A stretch of 64,000 nucleotides of DNA from Salminus brasiliensis (Eukaryota; Chordata; Actinopteri; Characiformes; Bryconidae): assembly GCF_030463535.1 (NCBI RefSeq), contig NC_132893.1:35610844-35674843 (forward strand), read 5' to 3'. Below, one piece after another: positions 23,098 through 36,275 of this stretch. Positions within the stretch are counted from its first letter, which is position 1; each line of letters starts with the position of its first letter. The position numbers and the translations under genes were made by a program. Below the pieces are notes generated by a model that saw only the letters and a program-made list of their open reading frames with translations, did not search any database and was not told the DNA's origin.

Positions 23098-23895
23098 TTA
23101 CAGCCTCTTTCCTCGACTCATCAGGTTATCATAAGTGGAGAATCCCTCTGCTTGTTCTTCTCCACCATTCTCCACCCCCCTACTTCCCAGTATCTCCTCC
23201 GGGAGGTGATATTCTCTGGATGCCTCCCAGGCAGCACGACCATCATAATCCTTCGGCTCTGAGTAAATGCTTTCGCCGATATAGTCCTCTGACTGGTCAA
23301 AGGACGGAGCCAGCAGGTCATCCTGCAGCATTTCTCCGGTTTCATCTGCTGGAGAATAGTCCACGTCCTCTAGAGGGTCAGGAAGAGGCCCAAGCTGGTG
23401 CAGGTAGTCGTTAATGCCCTGCCAGTGGCTCTTCTGGTCGTTCTTCGGCTCGGGAACGCGGGGTTTGGCAACTGTAGCGTAAAGTGGCTCCTGGACGTGC
23501 GGGGTGCTGGAGGGCGTAGAGGAAGGGCAGCTGTTGATGTTCCTCACTTGACCTTTGTTCGGAGGCTCTATGGCATTTAGAGACAAGCTCCTGAAGGTCG
23601 GGGTCAGTTTTTTGATTTGGCGCTGTTTGGGACCGGGCGAAAATCTCCCCTCCTGGCCTGCGCTCTCGTACGGCGTGTGGTTCACTGTACTGTACACACA
23701 GGTGTCCTCCATGCTCTGAGGAACCGGCTCTACCTTCTCTGCAGGCTTGGGTTTACTCCCTGGTTTCTCAGACTGCGGAAGGGTTTGGATGGCGGCGCTA
23801 ACAATTTTGAAGATCCGGTCGCCTTGGTTGGTCGTAAACTCAAAGTTTCCCTCTCCGGTCTCACACCTGCGGCCGGCCTCGAAGGAGAAGGACAG
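23098..23895 (-). CDS. dok2: dok2 coding exon 5 (PTB C-terminal half, tyrosine-rich tail, stop)
   Basis: 265 codons plus TAA at 23100-23098. The acceptor has a strong pyrimidine tract ending ctctccag before CTG TCC TTC. It opens with LSFSFEAGRRCETGEG, completing the PTB, then continues as a disordered Pro/Ser/Lys-rich tail with ten tyrosines in the last 200 residues. Two are YxxP sites (YSEP and YHLP); YDNL lies ten residues from the end. An internal ATG at 23712 could look like a start, but the frame is open up to the acceptor and carries PTB sequence, so it is not the real start. Confidence 0.9.
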   Translation of the reverse strand: MSFSFEAGRRCETGEGNFEFTTNQGDRIFKIVSAAIQTLPQSEKPGSKPKPAEKVEPVPQSMEDTCVYSTVNHTPYESAGQEGRFSPGPKQRQIKKLTPTFRSLSLNAIEPPNKGQVRNINSCPSSTPSSTPHVQEPLYATVAKPRVPEPKNDQKSHWQGINDYLHQLGPLPDPLEDVDYSPADETGEMLQDDLLAPSFDQSEDYIGESIYSEPKDYDGRAAWEASREYHLPEEILGSRGVENGGEEQAEGFSTYDNLMSRGKRL

Positions 23896-26800
23896 CTGGA
23901 GAGGAAAGAAGAGAGTAGAAGAGTAGAAGGAACCGAAACTTGAACACTTCTGTTTTCAGCAGTGTGATGCCTGCCTAAAACTTGTGGAGCGATTCTAAAA
24001 ACAAGCTGTTTATCCCCCCTGGAGAAAAGGCATGCAAATACGAACGAGAACGTCTCCAGAACACACCTTCATTATCACTACAGGACCGCAGTCGCTGCCT
24101 GTAATTAGACTGAACCGCTGTATTCTGAGAGAGAGATCAGTGCTGATAAAGTACACCATGTAAAATTTTGAAATTGCAGCTGCTCTTTTTTCATTGTGTG
24201 AACATTTATGGCCTGTATAAATTTTAAAAAGCAGAGATGAACACCAATATAATACATAATAACATATAATACAGTTACTGTAGAGTGTAGAGTAAAGTCA
24301 GGCCGACTTCAACTGATACAGTAACTGATTACTTTAGCTCTAAATGTAGGTGTTGTGATATACACTGAGGAGGCGGAGCTACAGTCTCTCAGGGTGAATA
24401 TTAATAACGCTCTAAATGTAGGTATTGTGATATACACTGAGGAGGTGGAGCTACAGTCTCTCATTAGGGTGAATATTAATAACGCTCTAAATGTAGGTAT
24501 TGTGATATACACTGAGGAGGCGGAGCTACAGTCTCTCATTAGGGTGAATATTAATAACGCTCTAAATGTAGGTATTGTGATATACACTGAGGAGGCGGAG
24601 CTACCAGACATTTATAGAGTGGAATTTCACAGCTCTAGACCGGCCCTACGGTCTAACTGCTGCTCAGCAAGTGTGAGATGTCCTCCCAGTCTGGGGATGT
24701 CATGTGACGAGTGATGACAATTGCTTAAGGTTTAAAGCAATAAATGTTATGTTAATATTTGTGTCCCGTCTCCTCTAAAACTCTTTGTCCAGCTTACCTT
24801 GTCCTGCCCAAATTTTCTGATGAAGCAGTATGGCCAGGAGAGGATGACCTTTTTGGTTTTATGGTCCTTCAGCAGAATGCGGTCGTCTTGAGGGGTCAGG
24901 ATGTATTCTCCGTACAGCTTACACCGCAGCGCCGCATCCGTACCCATTGCAATAACCAGGAAATCTCGCGCTGCTACACAAAGAGAAAACACAGCGTTAA
25001 TGATGCCACTGGGTCCTGAAACACGAAATGTGCTGCAATACCTCTAAATGTTTTATATCCCAGATGTTCTCACAACAATGTTCGTTCTGACATCTGTGCA
25101 GAAAGCATCACCCAGGACCTACATTCTCTTGTGTCATCAAAAGATGTCAAAAGAAGTCAATGTACAGGTAAAGAAACATCTGGTCTTACTTCTTTCTCTG
25201 ATATTTTTGTGGACAAAAGTATTGGGACACCTGCTCATCCATTGTTTCTTCTGAAATCAAGGGGATTAAAAGAGTTTCTCCTGCTTTTGTTGGAGTAACT
25301 GTCTCTACTGTCCAGAGAAGAAGACTTTCTACTAGATCTACCCAGCTCAATGCTGGGGGGCTTTATACCCCTCTAGTCCACGCCTGGCATTATTAGGCAG
25401 CATGGTGCCAAAAGGTGTGTGTGTGTCTGTGTCAGCTGAATGCATTCAGTAGAAGGGGTGTCCACAAATTTTTGGACATGTAGTGTAGAAGCATGGATGA
25501 TTAATCTAAAGTGAAAATGAAAATACAGTGGACACTGAAGACGACTACAAGGACACATTATTAAGAATGAAGGTTTTCTGCACTTCTGTTAAACACTGGA
25601 GGGTAGATCTGTACGAAACGTCCCCAGTGTCCCCAGTTCCTCTTCCTCTTCTGCACTCTGCTGAGCGTCTCCTCAACCTCACTGTGTTATTGAAAGCGAG
25701 CCTGTAGGGCGTCCTCCTCCCTGGAGATCACTCTGTAATTCAAAAATAGATGGATGTCTGGTCTGGTTTAGAGAAGTCTAACAGTGCAGACTTCCCCTAT
25801 CACCTAAACGTCTGCTCAGGAAACGTTTACTTTGGCGAGAAGAGAATTTTAGATTGACATGCAAATCGACCAATCACAGCCCTCTGTGTGGGAGGAGAAA
25901 AAAAGGCTCTTGAAGGCCCAAAGTGTGTATATACACACACAGGAGGCGGAGCTACAGTCTCTCATTAGGGTGAATAATAATTAATAACTCTCTAAATGTA
26001 GGTATTGTGATATACACTGAGGAGGCGGAGCTACAGTCTCTCATTAGGGTGAATATTAATAACGCTCTAAATGTAGGTATTGTGATATACACTGAGGAGG
26101 CGGAGCTACAGTCTCTCATTAGGGTGAATATTAATAATGCTCTAAATGTAGGTATTGTGATATACACTGAGGAGGCGGAGCTACAGTCTCTCATTAGCGT
26201 GAATATTAATGATGCTCTAAATGTAGGTATTGTGATATACACTGAGGAGGCGGAGCTACAGTCTCTCATTAGGGTGAATATTAATAACGCTCTAAATGTA
26301 GGTATTGTGATATACACTGAGGAGGCGGAGCTACAGTCTCTCATTAGGGTGAATAATAATAACGCTCTAAATGTAGGTATTGTGATATACACTGAGGAGG
26401 CGGAGCTACAGTCTCTCATTAGGGTGAATATTAATAACGCTCTAAATGTAGGTATTGTGATATACACTGAGGAGGAGGAGCTACAGTCTCTCATTAGGGT
26501 GAATATTAATAATGCTCTAAATGTAGGTATTGTGATATACACTGAGGAGGCGGAGCTACAGTCTCTCATTAGGGTGAATATTAATCACGCTCTAAATGTA
26601 GGTATTGTGATATACACTGAGGAGGCGGAGCTACAGTCTCTCATTAGGGTGAATATTAATAACGCTCTAAATGTAGGTATTGTGATATACACTGAGGAGG
26701 CGGAGCTACAGTCTCTCATTAAGGTGAATTATAATTAATAACGCTCTAAATGTAGGTATTGTGATATACACTGAGGAGGCGGAGCTACAGTCTCTCATTA

Positions 26801-29800
26801 GCGTGAATATTAATGACGCTCTAAATATAGGTATTGTGATATACACTGAGGAGGCGGAGCTACAGTCTCTCATTAGGGTGAATATTAATAACGCTCTAAA
26901 TGTAGGTATTGTGATATACACTGAGGAGGCGGAGCTACAGTCTCTCATTAGGGTGAATATTAATAACGCTCTAAATGTAGGTATTGTGATATACACTGAG
27001 GAGGCGGAGCTATAGTCTCTCATTAGGGTGAATATTAATAACGCTCTAAATGTAGGTATTGTGATGTACACTGAGGAGGCGGAGCTACAGTCTCTCATTA
27101 GGGTGAATATTAATAACGCTCTAAATGTAGGTATTGTGATATACACTGAGGAGGCGGAGCTACAGTCTCTCATTAGGGTGAATATTAATAACGCTCTAAA
27201 TGTAGGTATTGTGATATACACTGAGGAGGCGGAGCTATAGTCTCTCATTAGGGTGAATAATAATAACGCTCTAAATGTAGGTATTGTGATATACACTGAG
27301 GAGGCGGAGCTACAGTCTCTCATTAGGGTGAATATTAATAACGCTCTAAATGTAGGTATTGTGATATACACTGAGGAGGCGGAGCTACAGTCTCTCATTA
27401 GGGTGAATATTAATAACGCTCTAAATGTAGGTATTGTGATATACACTGAGGAGGCGGAGCTATAGTCTCTCATTAGGGTGAATATTAATAACGCTCTAAA
27501 TGTAGGTATTGTGATATACACTGAGGAGGCGGAGCTACAGTCTGTCATTAGGGTGAATATTAATAACGCTCTAAATGTAGGTATTGTGATATACACTGAG
27601 GAGGCGGAGCTACAGTCTCTCATTAGGGTGAATATTAATAACGCTCTAAATGTAGGTATTGTGATATACACTGAGGAGGCGGAGCTACAGTCTCTCATTA
27701 GGGTGAATATTAATAACGCTCTAAATGTAGGTATTGTGATATACACTGAGGAGGAGGAGCTACAGTCTCTCATTAGGGTGAATAATATTAATAACGCTCT
27801 AAATGTAGGTATTGTGATATACACTGAGGAGGCGGAGCTACAGTCTCTCATTAGGGTGAATATTAATAACGCTCTAAATGTAGGCATTGTGATATACACT
27901 GAGGAGGCGGAGCTACAGTCTCTCATTAGGGTGAATATTAATAACGCTCTAAATGTAGGTATTGTGATATACACTGAGGAGGAGGAGCTACAGTCTCTCA
28001 TTAGGGTGAATATTAATAACGCTCTAAATGTAGGTATTGTGATATACACTGAGGAGGTTTAGACATCTGGTTCTATTGACCACCACTGTGAAACTGTTGG
28101 ACTTGGTGTGTTTCTGGAGAACAGAGCGTTTCACAGCAAATCCACTCCGAACAACAGTGTTCATATCTTAATCCTTTACTTATACAAAGAATGTCAGTGA
28201 CCAGTGGAGTTCCCCTTTAACGACACGTACACTTGTTTTAAAGCACTGGAGGGTAAATATATAAGAAAGGGCTCAATGTCAGTCGTGTCCCCAGTTCCCT
28301 TTTCTCTTTTCCACTCCGCTGGACGTCTCTTTTACCAGATTGTGTTATTGAAAGTGAGGCTGTAGGGCGCCCCTCTCCCTGGAGATAACTCTGTAATTCA
28401 GAATTGGATGGATGTCTGCAGGAGCAGAGCGAAAAGCCAGGTCTGTCTGAGCTCGGCCTTTGTTCCTCCTATGGATGTTCACAGCTGTCACTCTCCGAAG
28501 AGCACAAAAGGATCTTTTCCTTTCCTCGCCGCGTTTCTAGATGAAGCGGGTGTGGATCCAGCTGGCCGGCCGCCCGGCAGCCCAGAAGAACATCAGATTT
28601 ATTTGTTTTTCTTTTCTTCAGGGCTGTTTTCAGCGCTGCCCCTCTGGAGATAGCGGCCCAGCGGTGCTCCCGGAGGTGCGGCCCGAGTGCCAAGCCGGGG
28701 TAAAGAGATAATCATGAGGCGGCAGCACAGTTCGCATCTGTTGGTTAACCTGAACAACCCTCTGAGCTTCTGTTGCTTTAGACTCGCCATTACCCACTAG
28801 GCTTTGCACTCCGGACCGGGGTGAACTCGATTACACTGCAGAGCATTTCCCCTCAGTCAGGTGTGGAGTAAGGCCAGAGCTTTTCTCTTATTTTGCACAT
28901 TTGTGCTGCTCTTTCATTTCACCCTCTGCTGCTCAGCGAAGGATATTTTGAATGTTTTTATTTCCCCGGCAGATGAAGGCTGTCTATTTTAGAACGGCTT
29001 CTGTTGGACGTTGCCTTTCATTTCAGCAAAAGCTGCTGTCAAGGACACTCTCCACTGCTTTCTTCTGGTTACCTGGCTTTACGCCTTTTTACAAACTCCC
29101 TGTGTCTATTTATGCATGAATGAGACACACACACACACACACACACACACCTCAACATGTTTATGAAATTCACTCTAATAAGAGACTGTAGCTCCGCCTC
29201 CTCAGTGTATATCACAATACCTACATTTAGAGCGTTATTAATATTCACCCTAATGAGAGACTGTAGCTCCGCCTCCTCAGCGTATATCACAATACCTACA
29301 TTTAGAGCGTTATTAATATTCACCCTAATGAGAGACTGTAGCTCCGCCTCCTCAGTGTATATCACAACACCTACATTTAGAGCGTTATTAATATTCACCC
29401 TAATGAGAGACTGTAGCTCCGCCTCCTCAGTGTATATCACAACACCTACATTTAGAGCGTTATTAATATTCACCCTAATGAGAGACTGTAGCTCCGCCTC
29501 CTCAGTGTATATCACAATACCTACATTTAGAGCGTTATTAATATTCACCCTAATGAGAGACTGTAGCTCCGCCTCCTCAGTGTATATCACAATACCTACA
29601 TTTAGAGCGTTATTAATATTCACCCTAATGAGAGACTGTAGCTCCGCCTCCTCAGTGTATATCACAGTACCTACATTTAGAGCGTTATTAATATTCACCC
29701 TAATGAGAGACTGTAGCTCCGCCTCCTCAGTGTATATCACAGTACCTACATTTAGAGCGTTATTAATATTCACCCTAATGAGAGACTGTAGCTCCGCCTC

Positions 29801-31376
29801 CTCAGTGTATATCACATTATCTACATTTAGAGCGTTATTAATATTCACCCTAATGAGAGACTGTAGCTCCGCCTCCTCAGTGTATATCACAGTACCTACA
29901 TTTAGAACGTTATTAATATTCACCCTAATGAGAGACTGTAGCTCCGCCTCCTCAGTGTATATCACAATACCTACATTTAGAGCGTTATTAATATTCACCC
30001 TAATGAGAGACTGTAGCTCCTCCTCCTCAGTGTATATCACAATACCTACATTTAGAGCGTTATTAATATTCACCCTAATGAGAGACTGTAGCTCCTTCTC
30101 CTCAGTGTATATCACAATACCTACATTTAGAGCCTTATTAATATTATTCACCCTAATGAGAGACTGTAGCTCCTCCTCCTCAGTGTATATCACAATACCT
30201 ACATTTAGAGCGTTATTAATATTCACCCTAATGAGAGACTGTAGCTCCTCCTCCTCAGTGTATATCACAATACCTACATTTAGAGCCTTATTAATATTCA
30301 CCCTAATGAGAGACTGTAGCTCCGCCTCCTCAGTGTATATCACAATACCTACATTTACTCAGCACCTACAATATACATGCTTATGGGTCTCTGTGATGGC
30401 AAGCTGTTCCCAAAATTCAATTATTAATTAAAGGAATATGAATGCAGGGTGTTTTCTAAGGGGTCTCAGTTCTGAGAAGAGCACAGAATGATGCAAAAAT
30501 ATTAATACTAAACAGAAGTATTGCTGCAGTATTTGAGTATTATTGGTTCTAATTAAAACAGTAAAGGTTGTGCCATCTAATAAGACCTGTAGAGGGCAGC
30601 AGTGAGTGATTTGTTTATTGGAGCTTGAGCTGTTTCTACTTCAGCTGGTACTTCCTCCATAGATTCAGGCTAAAAGGGTTCTGTATAGTACTGAAAAGGG
30701 TATGATAACTCTTTTTTGTGCCACATAGAACCAAAACTTTTAAAAGGTTCTTCATAGAACCGTCTACAAAAGGTTTTCCACCAATCTGAACCACTGAAGC
30801 ATCCAGATGTTCTTTTGAGGTGTCAGAACTATGCAGAACTATAGCCCTAACTAAGAACCCTTCACACTAACACACTGACTCACTTAAAGGCAGTGTGGTC
30901 CGAGATCAGACACATATCCGATTCCTGACCTTTTGACCTTAATGAGAGCAGCGTGTCTTTATTCCAGCTGAGGTGTTCGGATAAGATCAATAGATAATGA
31001 GACTGTGAGGATAGGTCCATTCAAACGTTCCACAAATTCAAAGCTTTTCCTTTTATTGTTTTGAAATCTTACTTTCAATTCATTTTTGACTTGAATGTAA
31101 TAATAGATATATAGAGATATAATATGTAATAAAGATTTTTTAAGTTTACCTCCTAATTCTGGCTTTATTTGTCATTTATATGGTTCATTTCTGAATTTCT
31201 ATTTCAGTTTAATGTATGTTTTCTCTTTTAATAATTAAATCTTAATTTTGTAATTATATCATGGTTACTCTTAATCTACTTTTGTACTGCACAATGCACT
31301 TTACACATTACACATACATATACATTTAGTGTACTTAGTGTGTATATATATATATATTCTAATTCTGTCTATCTTT

Positions 31377-31430
<54 letters not shown>

Positions 31431-33043
31431 GTGGGTAAATGGAAAGTAAGAAACTGCAGAGTAAGAAGTTTATTGTACAGTGTAACTGCTTATTTCTGAC
31501 AATGTGCAACTCTTCAATCTTGAATCTTGTTTATATATATATATATATTTTTTTGTTTATTTACCTTCATTAATTTTGCTCTCTTTTGATCTCTTGCTTT
31601 TTTTCTCTTTTAATCCCTGTTTACTGTAAATGCTCCGCTACATTTAAAAACATGGGTCGCCCTCAATGTCCAGTGTTTCAGAGTGAAAATGAAGGCTGAT
31701 TGGTCGATTGTAAGGAGATTAGAAGTTAGAGTCAGCTCTCCGTTACAGAAGGTGAAGAGCCCTGAATAACAAGCGTCTGCCTCTTGTCAACCTCCTACCA
31801 GAAAAGTGCCGAGACTCATGTTGATATAGGCTATAAGGACCATGTTTATGTCATCAATGAAAATGAACACTTTGTGAGAAGTTTGGCCGTGATCGGCGCA
31901 GCCCTCCATCAGCAGGGTTTGGAGCTGATCTCAGCTGCTGCTTTGGCAGAGGGTCTAATTAGCAGTGGTGAGTCTTAATCAGCGCTGATTGCCAAGACAT
32001 TGATTAAAAAGCCTCTTAATGACCTCAATTCATCAGCTGCTGAGGACAAAATAAGACGCTAGCCACTCCAACCTGTACTACACGTCTCCACGCAGAGCCG
32101 GCCCAGAGAACACTGCAGGTTCCATTTCTTTATTATGAGGTTATGGTGGTTTCCCCCACAGAGAACGCTTCTACAGAGAGCGCACCTCAGGTGCATGTAG
32201 GCCGAAGGTCTGGTAGCAAGTCGTGCCTTTGTAAGGGTTCAGGTTTCGGTTGGTGCTGCAGCGTAGTGTAGACTATGGTAAAAGCCATCTTCACCCTCCT
32301 TGTTCATACACTACATGTCCAAATGTTTGTGGACACCCCTTCTAATGAATGCATTCAGCTACTTTAAGTTGCTGACATTGCTGCTGACACAGATGTGTAA
32401 ATGCCCAAACACACACACAGCTTGTCTAGTCCCTGTAGAGAAGAAGTACTGCCAATAGAATAGGACTCTCTGGAGCAGGCATGGGCTGGAGGGGTATAAA
32501 GCCCCCCAACATTGAACTGTATTCTCTGGAATGATGGTGGAGGAGCTCCATCCAGTACTTTTGGGATGAGCTGAGATGAGTTGGGGATGATGAGGTGGGG
32601 TCGTGATCATCATCCAACATCCTGACCTAGTAAGTAACGCTCTTGTCGCAAAACGCAATCAAATTCTCACAGCAATGCTCCTCCAGTAGAGACAGTTACT
32701 CCAACAAAAGCAGGATCAACTCCTTTTAATGCCCTTGATTTCAGAAGAAACGATGAATGAGCAGGTGTCCCAATACTTTTGCCCACATAGTGTACATCTT
32801 TCACACTGTTCTGAATGACACTGGCCTCAGATTTTCCAGAGAAGTACTGCCAATAGAATAGGACTCTCTGGAGCAGATCAATAAGCATGAAGCTATAGTG
32901 GTGGCTCAGCGGTTAGAGCGCCCGGGATATTGATAACAGGGTTGTGGGTTCGATACCCGGGCTTGGCAGGCTGCCACTGTTGGGCCCTTGAGCAAGGCCC
33001 TTTACCCTCTCTGCTCCCCGGGCGCTGGAGTTGGCTGCCCACC

Positions 33044-33094
<51 letters not shown>

Positions 33095-36000
33095 ACTCAC
33101 TGCTCCTAGTTCACTAGTGTGTGTGTGTTCACTACCACAGATGGGTTAAATGCGGAGGACACATTTCACTGTACAGTGACAAATATGTGCACCTTTACCT
33201 TATGCTGCCTAATGCCAGGCGTGGGCTAGAGGGGTATAAAGCCCCCCAGCATTGAGGAGCTGTGGAGCAGTGGAAGAACTGTGTTCTCTGGAATGATGGT
33301 GGTGGAGCTCCATCCAGTACTTTTAGGATGAGCTAGGGGATGATGAGGTGGATTGGTTTGTCATCCAACATCCTGACCTCACTAACGCTCTGAGATGACT
33401 GAGATGAGTTGCCGTGTCGCCACACCCTCATCCACTTTCCACCCTCCTCCGCACTCCTAATCGGGCGTCTCTCAAGACGTCATAGTAAAATTAGCTATTC
33501 CAAACAATCAGTTTTTGTAACTGTGTTAAAACCACACTAAGATTTGTGGGTTCTGTGAGCTGTCAGCATGGTGATGTATGAAAAAACAGCCAATCAGAGA
33601 GCAGAGCTTGACTCTAGCAGAATTAGCTTGCTTCATTTCGAAGTAAAGTAACAGCATCTGAGCATTTTCACCCCGAGCAAACTCACAAATGTATTATTAA
33701 GACACCGAACGCCACCTTAAATCCCCCATAATCGTGTTCTGTGGTGGTTTTAATAAGGACAGCCTTTGTTTTTTCTCTCAGATTGATCAAACTGGAGCAG
33801 GCCTGAAGCAGCACTGAGCTGGTAATCACAGACGCTGCTCCCTCACTGCACAGCCAAAAACGCAACACAGCAACCACTTCCTTCCTGATGAGCAGAAAAT
33901 AAACTGCGACCTCAGAGCAGATATCACTACCTTTACTCACAGAGAGCTTCACCAGCACAAACCAGGCACCTATTATTAGAGAACTGCACGTCTGACAGAA
34001 GACTCTTATCTGTATGAATGCTGGACCATCTGATATGAAGCCCAGTTGCGAGACTTCCGTGCGAGTCTCTGTTAAATTCAGTGACCATTCAGCTCCTTTA
34101 AAAGTCACCCAGATCGCTCCTGACAGGTTTATTGCAAAGCCGCCTGCTCTTACAGCACTATTTCAAAGTCTGCATTCATATGGTGTCAGCAGATCAGATT
34201 TAAAGAAGAGAGAGAACCTATTAGAGAACTGTGGGCGCTCAGAGACACCCGATTAGGAGTGCGGAGGAGGGTGGAAAGTGGATGAGGGTGTGGCGACACG
34301 GCACAAACTCATCTCGGCTAATAAAGCCACCTTAAATCTGATACTGTGCAGCCAAATCTGAGGCAGGGTCATTCAGAACAGTGTGAGAGATACAGTACAC
34401 TATATGGGCAAAAGTATTGGGACACCTCCTCATTCATTTGTTGGAGTAACTGGATGATTTTTTTCTTTTTGCATTCAGCAACAAGAGCTTTAGTGAGGTC
34501 AAGAGGTCAACCCCCGCCCCTCATCCCAAGCTCATCCCAAAAGTAATGGATGGAGCTCCACCACCATCAATCCAGCATGGTGCCAATGGCTTAATGCTTG
34601 GTTGGTCCTATTCTATTGACAGTACTGCTCTACAGGGACTAGGCAAGCTGTGGCACTTAAAGTAGCTGAATGCCTTCATTTGGGGGGGGGGTGTCCACAA
34701 ACATTTGGACATGAATAATTATAAACTTCATCCGACTGATCTACTGGAATGGTTGTGTGGCCAGAGTTGTAATTATTTGGAAGGCTGGTGGGTGCCCCAC
34801 CCCTCTGGGAATGAAGGCAGTGAGGGTGCTCAGCTGAGCTGGGTGTCATCCCGGCTATGAGGGTATTCAGCCCGACAGGATCGGGAGTGTGTCTGAGGTG
34901 TGTGTGAGGCGCCGTGGTTGGTGGTTTTGCTGCTGTGTTGAAGTGTTTGAGGATTGGGGCTCTGATTGTACTCGGCTTCTCCTTTGATGTTGAACTCCCA
35001 GAGCAAACAGCAACTTTCAACTGGAAACGCCTCGCCGTCCAATCAAATCTGTCGGCAGGTGCTTTCAATCCAATTATCTCCACAGCACCGCGAGGCTAAC
35101 CGCTAGCGGCTGTGTTTCTCTGCAGACGAGCGTCTGATCATATTTTAGCCTTAAACAGCTCTGTGACTAAAGGTAAAACCTGTTTCAGGACTTTAAAGCG
35201 TCCCCTGTTGAATAAAATTAAGCTTCAAACTGCGGCATTAAAGCGATACTTCAGCAAAAATCTCTAAAACATGTTCGGAATCTGAAGTTTACTTCTTTAC
35301 TTTTACACCACAGGTCTACCACAGGCTAATGTAGCTAATGACTGATGAAGCCTACGCCCCACCAATTCCAAGGCTAATGCACAAAGCACTGTGATACTAG
35401 CTTATTTCACACTAATTAGCACTGAAGCTATAAGAATAATGTACCTAACAAGTATAGAATCATATACCCCACCAATTAGCACTGGTGCCATGGACATAAT
35501 GTACTTAAAGAGTAGTAGACGTTTACACCCCACTAATTAGCACTGAAGCTATAAAGGTAATGTACCTAACAAGTAATAGCAGCTTATACCCCACCAATTA
35601 GCAAAGGCGCTATGATGGTAATGTAGCTAACAGGTGAAAGAAGCGTGCACCCCACTGATCAGCACTGATGCTATAAGAATAATGTAGCTAACAAGTAATA
35701 GAAACTTACACCCCACCGATTAGCACTGGAGCTATAAGAATAATGTAGCTAACAAGTAATAGAAGCTTATGCCCCACCGATTAGCACTGGAGCTATAAGA
35801 ATAATGTAGCTAACAAGTAATAGAAGCTTATGCCCCACCGATTAGCACGGGAGCTATAAGGGTAATGTAGCTAACAAGCAGTTATGGAAGTTTACACCCC
35901 ACCGATTAGCACGGGAGCTATAAGGGTAATGTAGCTAACAAGCATTTATGGAAGTTTACACCCCACCGATTAGCACTGGAGCTATAAGGGTAATGTAGCT

Positions 36001-36232
36001 AACAAGTAATAGAAGCTTATACCCCACCGATTAGCACTGGAGCTATGGCGATTCCCCTCTCTCTCCTCTCTCTCCCTCCCTATACCCATCCCTCTCTTTC
36101 GTGTTAAACGTCTGTCTCTGTCCTCCCTCTGTTGTCTCCCCGGTGGGCGAGCGGCGGATGCTGTCAGGTGGAGGTGGCTGTTGGCAAATTTTAAGATGGC
36201 TTATATCCCTCTGTTTCATTTAATTAGAGATG

Positions 36233-36275
<43 letters not shown>

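Noticed and set aside
23061..23943. Plus-strand frames of 108-117 codons over dok2 exon 5
   Set aside because: Antisense shadows of the real coding exon; no domain sense.
26706..28049. 447-codon minus-strand frame, and similar long frames in all 75-bp arrays on both strands, encoding 25-residue repeats
   Set aside because: The unit is 75 bp with no stop in several frames, so openness is automatic. Units in A2 carry TAG stops in the plus frame, changes do not favour synonymous sites by eye, and the arrays lie in introns.
24337..30358. Regular repeats suggesting a CRISPR-like array
   Set aside because: The units are head-to-tail with no unique spacers, in vertebrate intronic DNA with no cas-like genes.
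33683..34108. 141-codon minus-strand frame inside the inverted-termini element
   Set aside because: No recognisable domain, no transposase motif, no splice support; kept only as a note under the element.
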